Assembly (NCBI GenBank): GCA_031255615.1
Contig: JAIRSD010000124.1
Location: 1 to 22,110, forward strand
Reading direction: 5' to 3'
Source of the DNA: Treponema sp.
GTDB lineage: Bacteria; Spirochaetota; Spirochaetia; Treponematales; Breznakiellaceae
Length of the DNA stretch: 22,110 nt
Below, piece by piece: positions 8,297 through 15,154 of this stretch. The first letter of the stretch is position 1. Each line of letters begins with the position of its first letter. The position numbers and the translations under genes were made by a program. The notes under the pieces were generated by a model that saw only the letters and a list, made by a program, of their open reading frames with translations, was not told where the DNA came from and did no database searches.

Positions 8297-10615
8297 ATGA
8301 AATTCAAAGACGGTTATTGGGAAATCAGAAAGGGCGTGCGGCCCCTTAATCTGTGGAGCAACATTGACAGCAACGCTGCGGAGGGCGTTCTTTCGCTGTG
8401 GACCACCAACCACCGGCTGTCCCGGTCCGGCGAACGGGTGGTGGGGATTCCCCTTGTGACGACGGAATTTTCTTCCCCCATGGCCGACGTGATCCATGTG
8501 CGGATGTACCACCACAAAGGCGCGGTGCGGCGGGGGCCCCATTTTCTCATTCCCGCGGACCGGGCGGACCACACCGTTATTGATGAGGGGCCGGAGTTCT
8601 GGACCCTGCGGGCGGGGCGGGACCAGGGGGCCCTTTCGGTCAGGGTGGGAAAAGATCTCTGGGACGTTTCCTTTTCCCGGGCCGGCAGGCCGGTCACGTC
8701 GATCAGCGGGAGGAACAGCGGGCATGTCAGCGTTGAAGGCGCGGGGACCCACATGGTCCAGTATCTAAGCCTCGCGGTGGGGGAGACGATCTACGGCCTG
8801 GGGGAACAGTTTACCCCCTTTGTAAAAAACGGACAGGCGGTGGATATTTGGAACGAGGACGGCGGAACGGCCAGCGAGCAGGCATACAAGTGCGTTCCCT
8901 TTTACCTTTCCAGTGAGGGCTACGGGGTTCTGGTAAACAATCCCGGCAGGGTTTCCTTTGAGATTGGCAGCGAAGTGGTCAGCGCGGCGCAGTTCTCCGT
9001 ACCCGGCGAGATGATCGATTACTACATCATCGGGGGGGGCGGCATTAAAGAGGTGATCCGCAACTATACCGCCCTTACAGGGAGGCCCGCCCTGCCGCCG
9101 GCATGGTCTTTCGGGCTCTGGCTTTCCACCTCCTTTACCACCGACTACGATGAAAAAACCGTTACCCATTTTGTAAGCGGCATGGAGGAACGGAAGATCC
9201 CCCTTCATGTGTTCCACTTTGACTGTTTCTGGATGAAGGGCTGCCAGTGGGTGGACTTTGAATGGGACAAGGACCAGTTCCCCGACCCCGCCGGCATACT
9301 GCGGCGGCTTCACGACCGGGGGCTTAAGATCTGCGTGTGGATCAACCCCTACATAGCCCAGAAGTCCCCCCTCTTTGACGAGGGCATGGCGAAGGGCTAT
9401 CTGCTGAAGCGGCCCAACGGGGATGTATGGCAGTGGGACCGTTGGCAGCCGGGGATGGCCCTAGTGGATTTTACCAACCCGGCGGCGGCGGCCTGGTTCG
9501 CGGGGAAGCTCAAGGTCCTGCTTGACATGGGGGTGGACTGCTTTAAAACCGATTTTGGGGAGCGTATCCCGGTGGACGCGGCGTACTACGACGGCTCCGA
9601 TCCCCAGGGGATGCACAATTACTACACCTACCTTTACAACAAAACCGTCTTTGAATTGCTGGAGCAGGAACGGGGAAAGGGGGAGGCGGTGGTTTTTGCC
9701 CGCTCCGCCACGGCGGGCTGCCAGCAATTTCCCCTGCACTGGGGCGGGGACTGCGCGGCCACCTACGAGTCCATGGCGGAAACCCTGCGGGGGGGCCTTT
9801 CCCTGGGCCTTACGGGATTCGGCTTTTGGAGCCACGACATCAGCGGCTTTGAAAGTACGGCCACCGCGGACCTCTTTAAACGCTGGTGCGCCTTCGGACT
9901 CCTTTCCTCCCACAGCCGGCTTCACGGGAATCAGAGCTACCGGGTGCCCTGGAATTTTGACGACGAGGCCAGCGAGGTGCTGCGGTTCTTTACCGAACTT
10001 AAGTGCCGCCTGATGCCCTACCTCTGGGCCAAGGCGGTGGAATCCCACACCCAGGGGCTCCCCATGCTGCGGGCCATGATCCTGGAATTCCCCGGCGATC
10101 CCGGCTGCGCCTACCTGGACCGGCAGTATATGCTGGGGGATTCCCTATTAGCCGCGCCAATCTTCAGCCCCGGCGGGGACTTAAGCTACTACCTTCCCGA
10201 AGGCCGCTGGACCAACATCCTGAACGGCGCGTTGATAGACGGCGGAGACCGGGGCGGCTGGCGGAACGAAGTCCACGATTACTTCAGCCTTCCCCTTCTG
10301 GCCCGGCCCAATTCGATAATCCCCCTGGGGAACGACAAAACCAGACCGGACTACGACTACGCCGCCGGCGTCTGCTTCCATGTTTTTGAGCTTGCCGACG
10401 GACAGAGCCTTAGCGCGCCGGTCTACAACACCTCCGGCGCCGAGGAATGCCGCCTCACCATAACCCGCCAGGGCGGCCGCTACAAGGCCCGGAACGAGGG
10501 GGCGGGAAAGCCCTGGTCCCTGCTGCTCCGGGCCGTCCACAGCGCCGAGGTGGTCGTTGAAGGCGGCGGCGGCGCGGCCAAAGACACCCCGGAGGGCCTT
10601 CTTATACAGGGTTGA
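8297..10615 (+). CDS. yicI: YicI-type alpha-xylosidase (GH31)
   Basis: The protein is 772 residues, the same length as E. coli YicI, and carries its diagnostic features. Asp419 in CFKTDFGERIP is the nucleophile and Asp485 in HWGGDC the acid/base, equivalent to YicI Asp416 and Asp482. The substrate-pocket stretches VFHFDCFWMKGCQWVDF and RSATAGCQQFPLHWGG are also present. YicI enzymes are cytoplasmic and remove alpha-1,6-linked xylose, for example from isoprimeverose, the xyloglucan disaccharide. The order is an N-terminal beta-sandwich (to about residue 265), TIM barrel (about 270-610) and two C-terminal beta domains. AGGGG lies 7-8 bases before the ATG. The gene follows another GH31 gene in the same direction, pointing to use of alpha-xylosylated plant glycans. 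No transporter lies nearby. Confidence 0.92.
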   Translation: MKFKDGYWEIRKGVRPLNLWSNIDSNAAEGVLSLWTTNHRLSRSGERVVGIPLVTTEFSSPMADVIHVRMYHHKGAVRRGPHFLIPADRADHTVIDEGPEFWTLRAGRDQGALSVRVGKDLWDVSFSRAGRPVTSISGRNSGHVSVEGAGTHMVQYLSLAVGETIYGLGEQFTPFVKNGQAVDIWNEDGGTASEQAYKCVPFYLSSEGYGVLVNNPGRVSFEIGSEVVSAAQFSVPGEMIDYYIIGGGGIKEVIRNYTALTGRPALPPAWSFGLWLSTSFTTDYDEKTVTHFVSGMEERKIPLHVFHFDCFWMKGCQWVDFEWDKDQFPDPAGILRRLHDRGLKICVWINPYIAQKSPLFDEGMAKGYLLKRPNGDVWQWDRWQPGMALVDFTNPAAAAWFAGKLKVLLDMGVDCFKTDFGERIPVDAAYYDGSDPQGMHNYYTYLYNKTVFELLEQERGKGEAVVFARSATAGCQQFPLHWGGDCAATYESMAETLRGGLSLGLTGFGFWSHDISGFESTATADLFKRWCAFGLLSSHSRLHGNQSYRVPWNFDDEASEVLRFFTELKCRLMPYLWAKAVESHTQGLPMLRAMILEFPGDPGCAYLDRQYMLGDSLLAAPIFSPGGDLSYYLPEGRWTNILNGALIDGGDRGGWRNEVHDYFSLPLLARPNSIIPLGNDKTRPDYDYAAGVCFHVFELADGQSLSAPVYNTSGAEECRLTITRQGGRYKARNEGAGKPWSLLLRAVHSAEVVVEGGGGAAKDTPEGLLIQG

Positions 10616-10619
10616 TCCG

Positions 10620-10638
10620 CGGGCAGCGCCCGGTTTTT
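10620..10638 (+). terminator. Possible short rho-independent terminator after yicI
   Basis: Five bases after the TGA, CGGGC-AGC-GCCCG is followed by G and five T. The stem is only 5 bp, so this is a modest candidate. Confidence 0.4.
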
Positions 10639-10784
10639 AGGCAAAAACAGGATATGCGGATGGAAGAAATGCACCGCAGGGAACGAAGCTCGTAAACGAT
10701 GCAGCGCTTGCAGAATACCCCCGCCGCTTGCGGCGGGGGGAGCTTCATCCGGGGGTATGAATACCGAGCCGCGAATACCGCCCC

Positions 10785-11016
10785 CGGCGCAAGCCAGGAA
10801 CGGCAGGGCACAGCGAGGGCGAAAGCCGTCCGGCACGGAGGCCGGCTGTTCCATCCATGAGTTTTGCGCAGCAAAACCCGGAAGTTCACGAAAACGGCAG
10901 GGAGGCCGTTTTCGTGAGCCGCGCAAGGGATAGAAGCGGAATTCCCCGCCCCCGGCGGGGGCGGGGAATTGGAGCGGATAGCCCGGTTTTTGGCGCGGAG
11001 CGCCAAAAATGCGCCC
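10785..11016 (-). repeat. Multi-hairpin repeat, copy 3 (long form, inverted relative to copy 2)
   Basis: Read on the minus strand: GGGCGCAT (11016-11009); hairpin 1, perfect 10 bp with a TCC loop (11009-10987); CCGGGCTATCCGCT (10986-10973); hairpin 2, perfect 14 bp (10970-10940); CCGCTTCTATCCCTTGCGC (10939-10921); hairpin 3, perfect 12 bp, CACGAAAACGGC/GCCGTTTTCGTG (10916-10887); hairpin 4, GTTTTGC/GCAAAAC (10877-10861); then the tail shared with copy 2, including CCGGC-CTCCGT-GCCGG (10845-10830) and GGCTTTCGCCCTCGCTG. Copies 2 and 3 flank the two GH31 genes in opposite orientation. Confidence 0.85.
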
Positions 11017-11111
11017 AAAAGGGACTCGCTATGGGGCCTTTTTAAGCTCTGAATGGTCCGTTCCCGGTTTGCCGGACAGCGGTTTCCGCTTCATTTTTCG
11101 CGGATAACCGG

Positions 11112-11123
11112 CATACTAGAAGT
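11112..11123 (+). promoter_or_regulatory. Possible -10 box placing transcription start on the dehydrogenase ATG
   Basis: CATACT (11112-11117) lies exactly six bases before the ATG at 11124, so transcription would begin at or next to the start codon. No Shine-Dalgarno sequence is seen and the -35 region (CTTCAT) is poor. A leaderless message is an inference. Confidence 0.3.
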
Positions 11124-12224
11124 ATGATGTATATTTCTCGCCGGGACTTAGTAGAGCTTTGCGCCGGCATTTTTTTCAAGGTGGGGATTCCCCGGGACGA
11201 GGCGGAGGACTCCGCGGAGATTCTGGCCGCCGCCGATGCCAGGGGTATCCGCAGCCACGGGGTGGCCCGGATCCGGCGTTAGGTTGACGGTATCACCGCC
11301 GGGCATATCTGGGGCGGCGCCGCCCCTACCGTGCTGCGGGAGACTCCCCTTTCCCTGGTCCTGGACGCGGAGGGGGGCATGGGGCTTTCCCTGAGCAAGC
11401 GTTCCATGGAACGGGTTATCGGTATGGCCGCAGGCCGGGGGGCCGGGGTCTGTTCGATCCGCAACTCCAACCATTTTGGCATCGCCGGGTACTATGCGGA
11501 AATGGCCGCCCGGCGCGGCATGATCGGCATCGCCATGACTAATACCGCCGCCCTGGGGGTGCCTACCTTTGCCCGGGAGGTTATGTTCGGCACCAATCCC
11601 ATCGCCTTCGCGGCGCCGGGGATGGGGGGGGACCTGTTCAGTCTGGACATGGCCACCACCACGGTGACCCGGGGGAAGATCGAGGTGGCCGCCCGGGAGG
11701 GGGAATCTATTCCCCCGGGCTGGGCGGTGGGGACCGGGGGGCTGACTACCGCCGACCCGGTCCGGCTCCTGGACGACATGCTCTACCAGCGGGGGGGCGG
11801 TCTGCTGCCCCTGGGGGGGGAAGGAACCGCCCTGGGGGGCCACAAGGGCTACGGCCTGGCGGTAATGGTGGACATCCTCTGCGCCCTTTCGTCGGGCGGG
11901 GTCTTCGGCGGGGCGGTGATGGATTCGGAACGCAGCTCCGCCCGGGTCTGCCACTTCTTCATGGCCCTGCGGATCGATCTGTTCCGGGACCCGGAGGATT
12001 TTAAGCGGGATCTCAGCCGTATGTTAGGGGAACTGCGGTCCCTTAGCCCCGCGGAGGGGACCCGGCGGGTTTACTATGCGGGGCTTCTGGAACAGGAGGC
12101 GGAGGCCCGCTGCGAGCGGGAGGGAGTCCCCCTGACGGAGGATGTGTGGAAGACTCTCCGGGAAACCGCCGCCGAACTCGGAGTCCCGGTTCCGGCGGCC
12201 CGGGAGACGCGGGGGGTTTCGTGA
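11124..12224 (+). pseudogene. Ldh2-family malate/lactate-type dehydrogenase, interrupted by an in-frame TAG
   Basis: Read through the TAG at 11280-11282, the frame gives a 366-residue NAD(P)-dependent 2-hydroxyacid dehydrogenase of the Ldh2/MDH type (malate, L-lactate, ureidoglycolate or diketogulonate reductase family). Residues 1-52 hold the conserved RSHGVARIRR block with His45. After the stop come His117 in RNSNHFGIAGYYA, GTNPIAFAAPG and GGHKGYGLAVMVDIL, all family hallmarks. The stop falls where relatives usually have a Tyr (pattern SHGVxRxPRYV), so one base change (TAC or TAT to TAG) explains it. No other frame damage is seen over 366 codons, which points to a recent mutation, a sequencing error or readthrough. 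Restart at a downstream GTG (11331) would lose the SHG motif. The gene ends in a GTGA overlap with the Rpn-like gene. Substrate is not decidable from sequence. Confidence 0.8.
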
Positions 12225-13201
12225 GTTCCGGCGCTTCCGGGGATCCAAAAACCGATCCGGGCGGCAATTCCGGCGGCCCGGAAAAAAACCGCATTGCCTG
12301 GCACCCCGCCTTTTTTGAGGCCATCCGGCTTGAGTTGGAACCCTACCGGGATCGGCTTGAATTCATGTCCGAGTATCCCTTGACCGCGGAACCGCTCCGC
12401 GTTGACGTGCTTATCATCAAAAAGCCGGGGGATCTGGTTATAACGAAGAACATCGCCGCCATATTCCGGGGCGTCAATATCGTTGAATACAAAAGCCCCG
12501 GGGATTATGTTTCGGTCGAGGACTTTTACAAGGTCTACGGCTATGCGTGCCTCTATGTCTCCCTGAACAAGGTCCCCATAACCGATGTGACCCTTAGCTT
12601 TGTGGGGAGCAGGTATCCCCGGTCCCTGGTAAGCCACCTCGGGGGGATCCGCAATTTCAGCGTTGAAGAAAGGGACCGGGGGATTTACACTGTAGAAGGG
12701 GATATCATTCCCATACAAATCATAGAAAACAGACGGCTTTCGGCGGAGGAGAACGGGTGGCTTAAGGATCTGGACCGCGAGCTGAGTCCCGGGGAGCTGC
12801 TGCGGCTTTCCGCCGCCGTGGATCGTCTGGGGAAAGCGGCGTTTTTGCGGGCCTATTTGGACGCCGTATTCCGGGCGAATCCCGGAAGCATACAGGAGGT
12901 GTTACGGATGAGCGATGCGGCGCTGACGCTGGAACAGGTCTTTGAGGAAGCCGGCCTGATAGACAAATGGGAGGCTCGGGGTGAAGCCCAAGGCTTTCTT
13001 CGGGGCGAGGCTCGGGGTTTTATCCGGGGCGAGGCCCAGGGTGAAGCCCAAGGTTTTATCCGGGGCGAAGCCCAAGGTTTTATCCGGGGCGAAGCCCAGA
13101 GTAGATCCGAGGTGGCCAGGAAACTTATCGCCATGGGTTTAACCTTGGAACAAATAGCGGAAGCTACCGGCCTTGATTCGGAGACTCTTAAAAAGCTCTG
13201 A
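12221..13201 (+). CDS. Rpn-like PD-(D/E)XK nuclease-family protein with tandem-repeat tail
   Basis: The 326-residue protein starts at a GTG (12221) overlapping the previous stop codon by four bases, with a G-run just upstream. A longer in-frame start at 12146 would extend into the dehydrogenase gene and add low-complexity sequence. The core has the spaced motif of PD-(D/E)XK nucleases: Asp62 in LRVDVLII, then Glu89-x-Lys91 in NIVEYKSP, followed by a helix DFYKVYGYACLY. The C-terminus ends VARKLIAMGLTLEQIAEATGLDSETLKKL-like, which matches the helix-turn tail of Rpn/YhgA-type recombination-promoting nucleases. Between core and tail are about five GEAQGFIR-type units. Such proteins are numerous in treponeme-like genomes and their role is unclear; DNA cleavage linked to recombination or defence is possible. 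Confident on fold family, not on function. Confidence 0.75.
   Translation: MSSGASGDPKTDPGGNSGGPEKNRIAWHPAFFEAIRLELEPYRDRLEFMSEYPLTAEPLRVDVLIIKKPGDLVITKNIAAIFRGVNIVEYKSPGDYVSVEDFYKVYGYACLYVSLNKVPITDVTLSFVGSRYPRSLVSHLGGIRNFSVEERDRGIYTVEGDIIPIQIIENRRLSAEENGWLKDLDRELSPGELLRLSAAVDRLGKAAFLRAYLDAVFRANPGSIQEVLRMSDAALTLEQVFEEAGLIDKWEARGEAQGFLRGEARGFIRGEAQGEAQGFIRGEAQGFIRGEAQSRSEVARKLIAMGLTLEQIAEATGLDSETLKKL
12970..13100 (+). repeat. In-frame 24-bp tandem repeat coding GEAQGFIR
   Basis: The unit CGGGGCGAAGCCCAAGG plus TTTTATC recurs about five times with a few changes (GEAQGFLR, GEARGFIR, a half-unit GEAQ, GEAQGFIR twice, GEAQ). The 24- and 12-base periods keep the reading frame, so copy number can change without frameshift. 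Confidence 0.85.
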
Positions 13202-13267
13202 CGCGGGCCCGGCCCCTATAGGCCGGCGGCAGCCTCCGACGGCGTGGGGTTAGCGGCCTTATTTGCG

Positions 13268-13444
13268 GTGTTTCGCGAAGCGAAACGCCGTGGAGGCAAT
13301 GGTCCCCAGGGTACAGCGAAAGGCGAAAGACGTGCGGGCACGGCTTTCGCCCGCGCAAGGGATAGAAGCGGAATTCCCCGCCCCCGGAGGGGGCGGGGAA
13401 TTGGAGCGGATAGCCCGGTCCCCGCCGCAGGCGGGGATGCGCCC
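13268..13444 (-). repeat. Multi-hairpin repeat, copy 4
   Basis: On the minus strand: GGGCGCAT (13444-13437); hairpin 1, TCCCCGCC/GGCGGGGA, loop TGC (13437-13419); CCGGGCTATCCGCT (13418-13405); hairpin 2, 14 bp, loop TCC (13402-13372); CCGCTTCTATCCCTTGCGC (13371-13353); hairpin 3, GGCGAAAGCCGTGC against GCACGTCTTTCGCC with one mismatch (13351-13322); hairpin 4, GTTTCGC-TTC-GCGAAAC (13286-13270). Confidence 0.85.
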
Positions 13445-13493
13445 GTATCTGTAAAGCTGCAACGGCCTGCTGTAAGCCGACTCCCTTTCGGTA

Positions 13494-13540
13494 TATAATA
13501 CCTCCGCCGCGGCCCCTGGGGTTGCGGGAAAAGGGGCCGC
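13494..13540 (+). promoter_or_regulatory. uraA promoter -10 and leader hairpin
   Basis: A perfect TATAAT lies at 13494-13499; the -35 region around 13471-13476 (TGTAAG) is weak. The predicted leader of about 55 bases contains a perfect 9-bp stem, GCGGCCCCT (13509-13517) with AGGGGCCGC (13532-13540), ending 10 bases before the GGAGGT ribosome binding site. Pyrimidine permease genes are often controlled through leader structure, but I see no proof of a specific attenuator here. Confidence 0.5.
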
Positions 13541-13560
13541 ATGGCCCTATGGAGGTAATT

Positions 13561-14907
13561 ATGCCACAGCAGATTGAAGCCTTGGGGCCCCGGGTGCGGC
13601 CGCCTCTGGGCCGCTGGATACCCCTCAGCATCCAGCATGTATTTGCCATGTTTGGGGCCACCATTCTGGTGCCTATTCTTACCGGCCTGGACCCTGCGGC
13701 GGCCCTGTTCACCGCGGGAACCGGGACCCTTATCTACATCCTCCTTACCGGCGCCAAGGTTCCCGCCTTCCTCGGTTCCTCCTTCGCCTTCATCCCCCCT
13801 ATCCTTGCCATAGCCGGGGGCCCGGGGGGTCCCAACATGGCCTATGCCCTGGGGGGCGCCGTGACGGCGGGGATCTTTTACTGCCTGATAGGGATCATCA
13901 TCAGATTTACCGGCACTTCCTGGCTGGACCGGGCCTTGCCCCCGGTGGTCATCGGGTCGGTCATCGTGGTCATCGGTCTTAACCTGGCCCCTACCGCCAT
14001 GGCCATGGCCATGAACGTGGGGGGCGGCGCGGGCGGGGAATACAGTCTGCCCCTCTTTTCCATCGCCGTATTCACCCTGGGGATAACGGTGGCGGCGAAC
14101 ATCTTCCTCAAGGGTTTTTTCAGCGTCATCCCCATCCTCATCGGTCTGGTGGCGGGCTACCTTTTCGCCCTGATCATGGGATTCTTCTTCTCCGCCTACC
14201 GGGTCATCGACTTTCAGGTCGTCAGAGACGCCCCCTGGTTCGGGCTCCCCAGCTTCCGGGTCCCCCGCTTTAGCTTTGTCGCCAGTTCCACCTTTATCAT
14301 CGTTTCCCTGGCCACCATCTGCGAACACCTGGGGGACACCCTGGTAACCAGCAAGGTCGTGGGCCAGGATTTCTACAAGAACCCCGGCATCCACCGCACC
14401 CTCACCGGCGACGGCATTGCCACCGCCTGGGCCGCCTTCTGGGGCGGCCCCCCCAACACCACCTACGGCGAGAACATCGGAGTCATGGCCATAACGCGGG
14501 TCTACTCCGTCTGGGTTATCGGCGGCGCGGCGGTTATCGCCGTGATCCTCTCGTTCTTCCATAAATTCGGCGCCCTTATCAGAACCATCCCCACCCCGGT
14601 GCTCGGCGGCATCTCCATGCTCCTCTTCGGCATCATCGCCTCCAGCGGCCTGCGGACCATCGTGGAAAGCGGCGTCGATTACAAGGACAAACGGAATCTC
14701 ACCATATCGTCGGTCATCTTCGTCATCGGTATCGGCGGCGGCAAACTGGCCTTCGCCATAACCCGGGACCTGCAATTCGAACTGGCCGGCGTGGCCCTTG
14801 CCACCGTCGTGGGCATCGTCCTCAACATGGTGTTCCCCCCCAGCCGCGCTGCCGCGGGCGGCCAGGAACCGAAGGGCGGAAAAAGGAATAACGGACTTGT
14901 TCAGTAA
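13561..14907 (+). CDS. uraA: Uracil permease (NCS2 family)
   Basis: The 448-residue, strongly hydrophobic protein has the two Glu motifs of NCS2 uracil/xanthine permeases: Glu255 in CEHLGD and Glu304 in NTTYGENIGVMAITRVYS. It also has the early SSFAFIPPI segment of the seven-plus-seven inverted fold. The TYGENIGVMA version of the second motif is that of UraA rather than the xanthine/urate group, so proton-driven uracil uptake across the inner membrane is the likely role. A perfect GGAGGT ribosome binding site precedes the ATG at 13561; the in-frame start at 13522 has no such site. The last codons form the left arm of a long hairpin, so termination signals overlap the gene end. The C-terminal 20 residues are polar and basic (QEPKGGKRNNGLVQ). 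Confidence 0.9.
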   Translation: MPQQIEALGPRVRPPLGRWIPLSIQHVFAMFGATILVPILTGLDPAAALFTAGTGTLIYILLTGAKVPAFLGSSFAFIPPILAIAGGPGGPNMAYALGGAVTAGIFYCLIGIIIRFTGTSWLDRALPPVVIGSVIVVIGLNLAPTAMAMAMNVGGGAGGEYSLPLFSIAVFTLGITVAANIFLKGFFSVIPILIGLVAGYLFALIMGFFFSAYRVIDFQVVRDAPWFGLPSFRVPRFSFVASSTFIIVSLATICEHLGDTLVTSKVVGQDFYKNPGIHRTLTGDGIATAWAAFWGGPPNTTYGENIGVMAITRVYSVWVIGGAAVIAVILSFFHKFGALIRTIPTPVLGGISMLLFGIIASSGLRTIVESGVDYKDKRNLTISSVIFVIGIGGGKLAFAITRDLQFELAGVALATVVGIVLNMVFPPSRAAAGGQEPKGGKRNNGLVQ

Positions 14908-14979
14908 GCCGGCGGCCTATTGAACAAGTCCTGCGAAAACGCGGATTTCCCAAGGAAACCCGCGTTTTTCCGCATTTTT
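14893..14979 (+). terminator. Tandem hairpins ending uraA, with T-run (cassette hairpins A and B)
   Basis: Hairpin A pairs GGACTTGTTCA (14893-14903) with TGAACAAGTCC (14921-14931), with further pairing inward to a GGC loop, and spans the uraA stop codon. Hairpin B pairs GCGAAAACGCGG plus TTTCC (14933-14950) with GGAAACCCGCG and CGC (14954-14973) and is followed by five T (14975-14979). Hairpin B looks like a working rho-independent terminator. Both recur at 17019-17100. Confidence 0.65.
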
Positions 14980-14988
14980 AAAGGGGGG

Positions 14989-15016
14989 TTGTTCGGAAAC
15001 TGAGGTTTTCGAACAA
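14989..15016. repeat. TTGTTCGGAAAC-family hairpin before thrC (cassette hairpin C)
   Basis: TTGTTCGGAAAC (14989-15000) pairs with GTTTTCGAACAA (15005-15016) with one wobble pair around TGAG. It directly follows hairpins A and B, as at 17114-17140. Confidence 0.7.
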
Positions 15017-15154
15017 TTCTATTCGTATCATAAGGGGGGCGGCCGGTTTGTGGGGATTTCGGGCCTACAAGGCAGGGCCCCGGCTAAACGCCGCGGGCCT
15101 CCGCCGTCTCCGCGGAAACGCCGTCCCCCCGCAGCCCATATATGTGGAGTAGCT

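Larger units (their letters stand above)
10616..11123. other. Intergenic stretch after yicI, mostly repeat copy 3
   Basis: No gene seen. After the terminator candidate there is a hairpin CCCCCGCCG-CTTG-CGGCGGGGG (10718-10739), the long multi-hairpin repeat in minus orientation (about 10785-11016), and a short AT-richer stretch before the dehydrogenase. Confidence 0.6.
13202..13560. other. Intergenic stretch before uraA: repeat copy 4, promoter and leader hairpin
   Basis: No gene is seen. 13202-13260 is featureless apart from high GC. 13268-13444 is multi-hairpin repeat copy 4. 13494-13560 is the uraA promoter and leader. Confidence 0.6.

Noticed and set aside
11280..11282. TAG as pyrrolysine or reassigned sense codon
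   Set aside because: The GHL6 gene uses TAG as a normal stop at 2521-2519, no pyl genes are in the window, and the enzyme family does not use pyrrolysine.
12146..12220. Longer N-terminus of the Rpn-like protein from 12146
   Set aside because: It would overlap the dehydrogenase by about 80 bases and adds low-complexity residues; the GTG at 12221 forms a normal GTGA overlap.
13216..14775. 519-codon minus-strand frame opposite uraA
   Set aside because: Gly/Asp/His-rich translation typical of the antisense of a GC-rich membrane protein gene; no domain.
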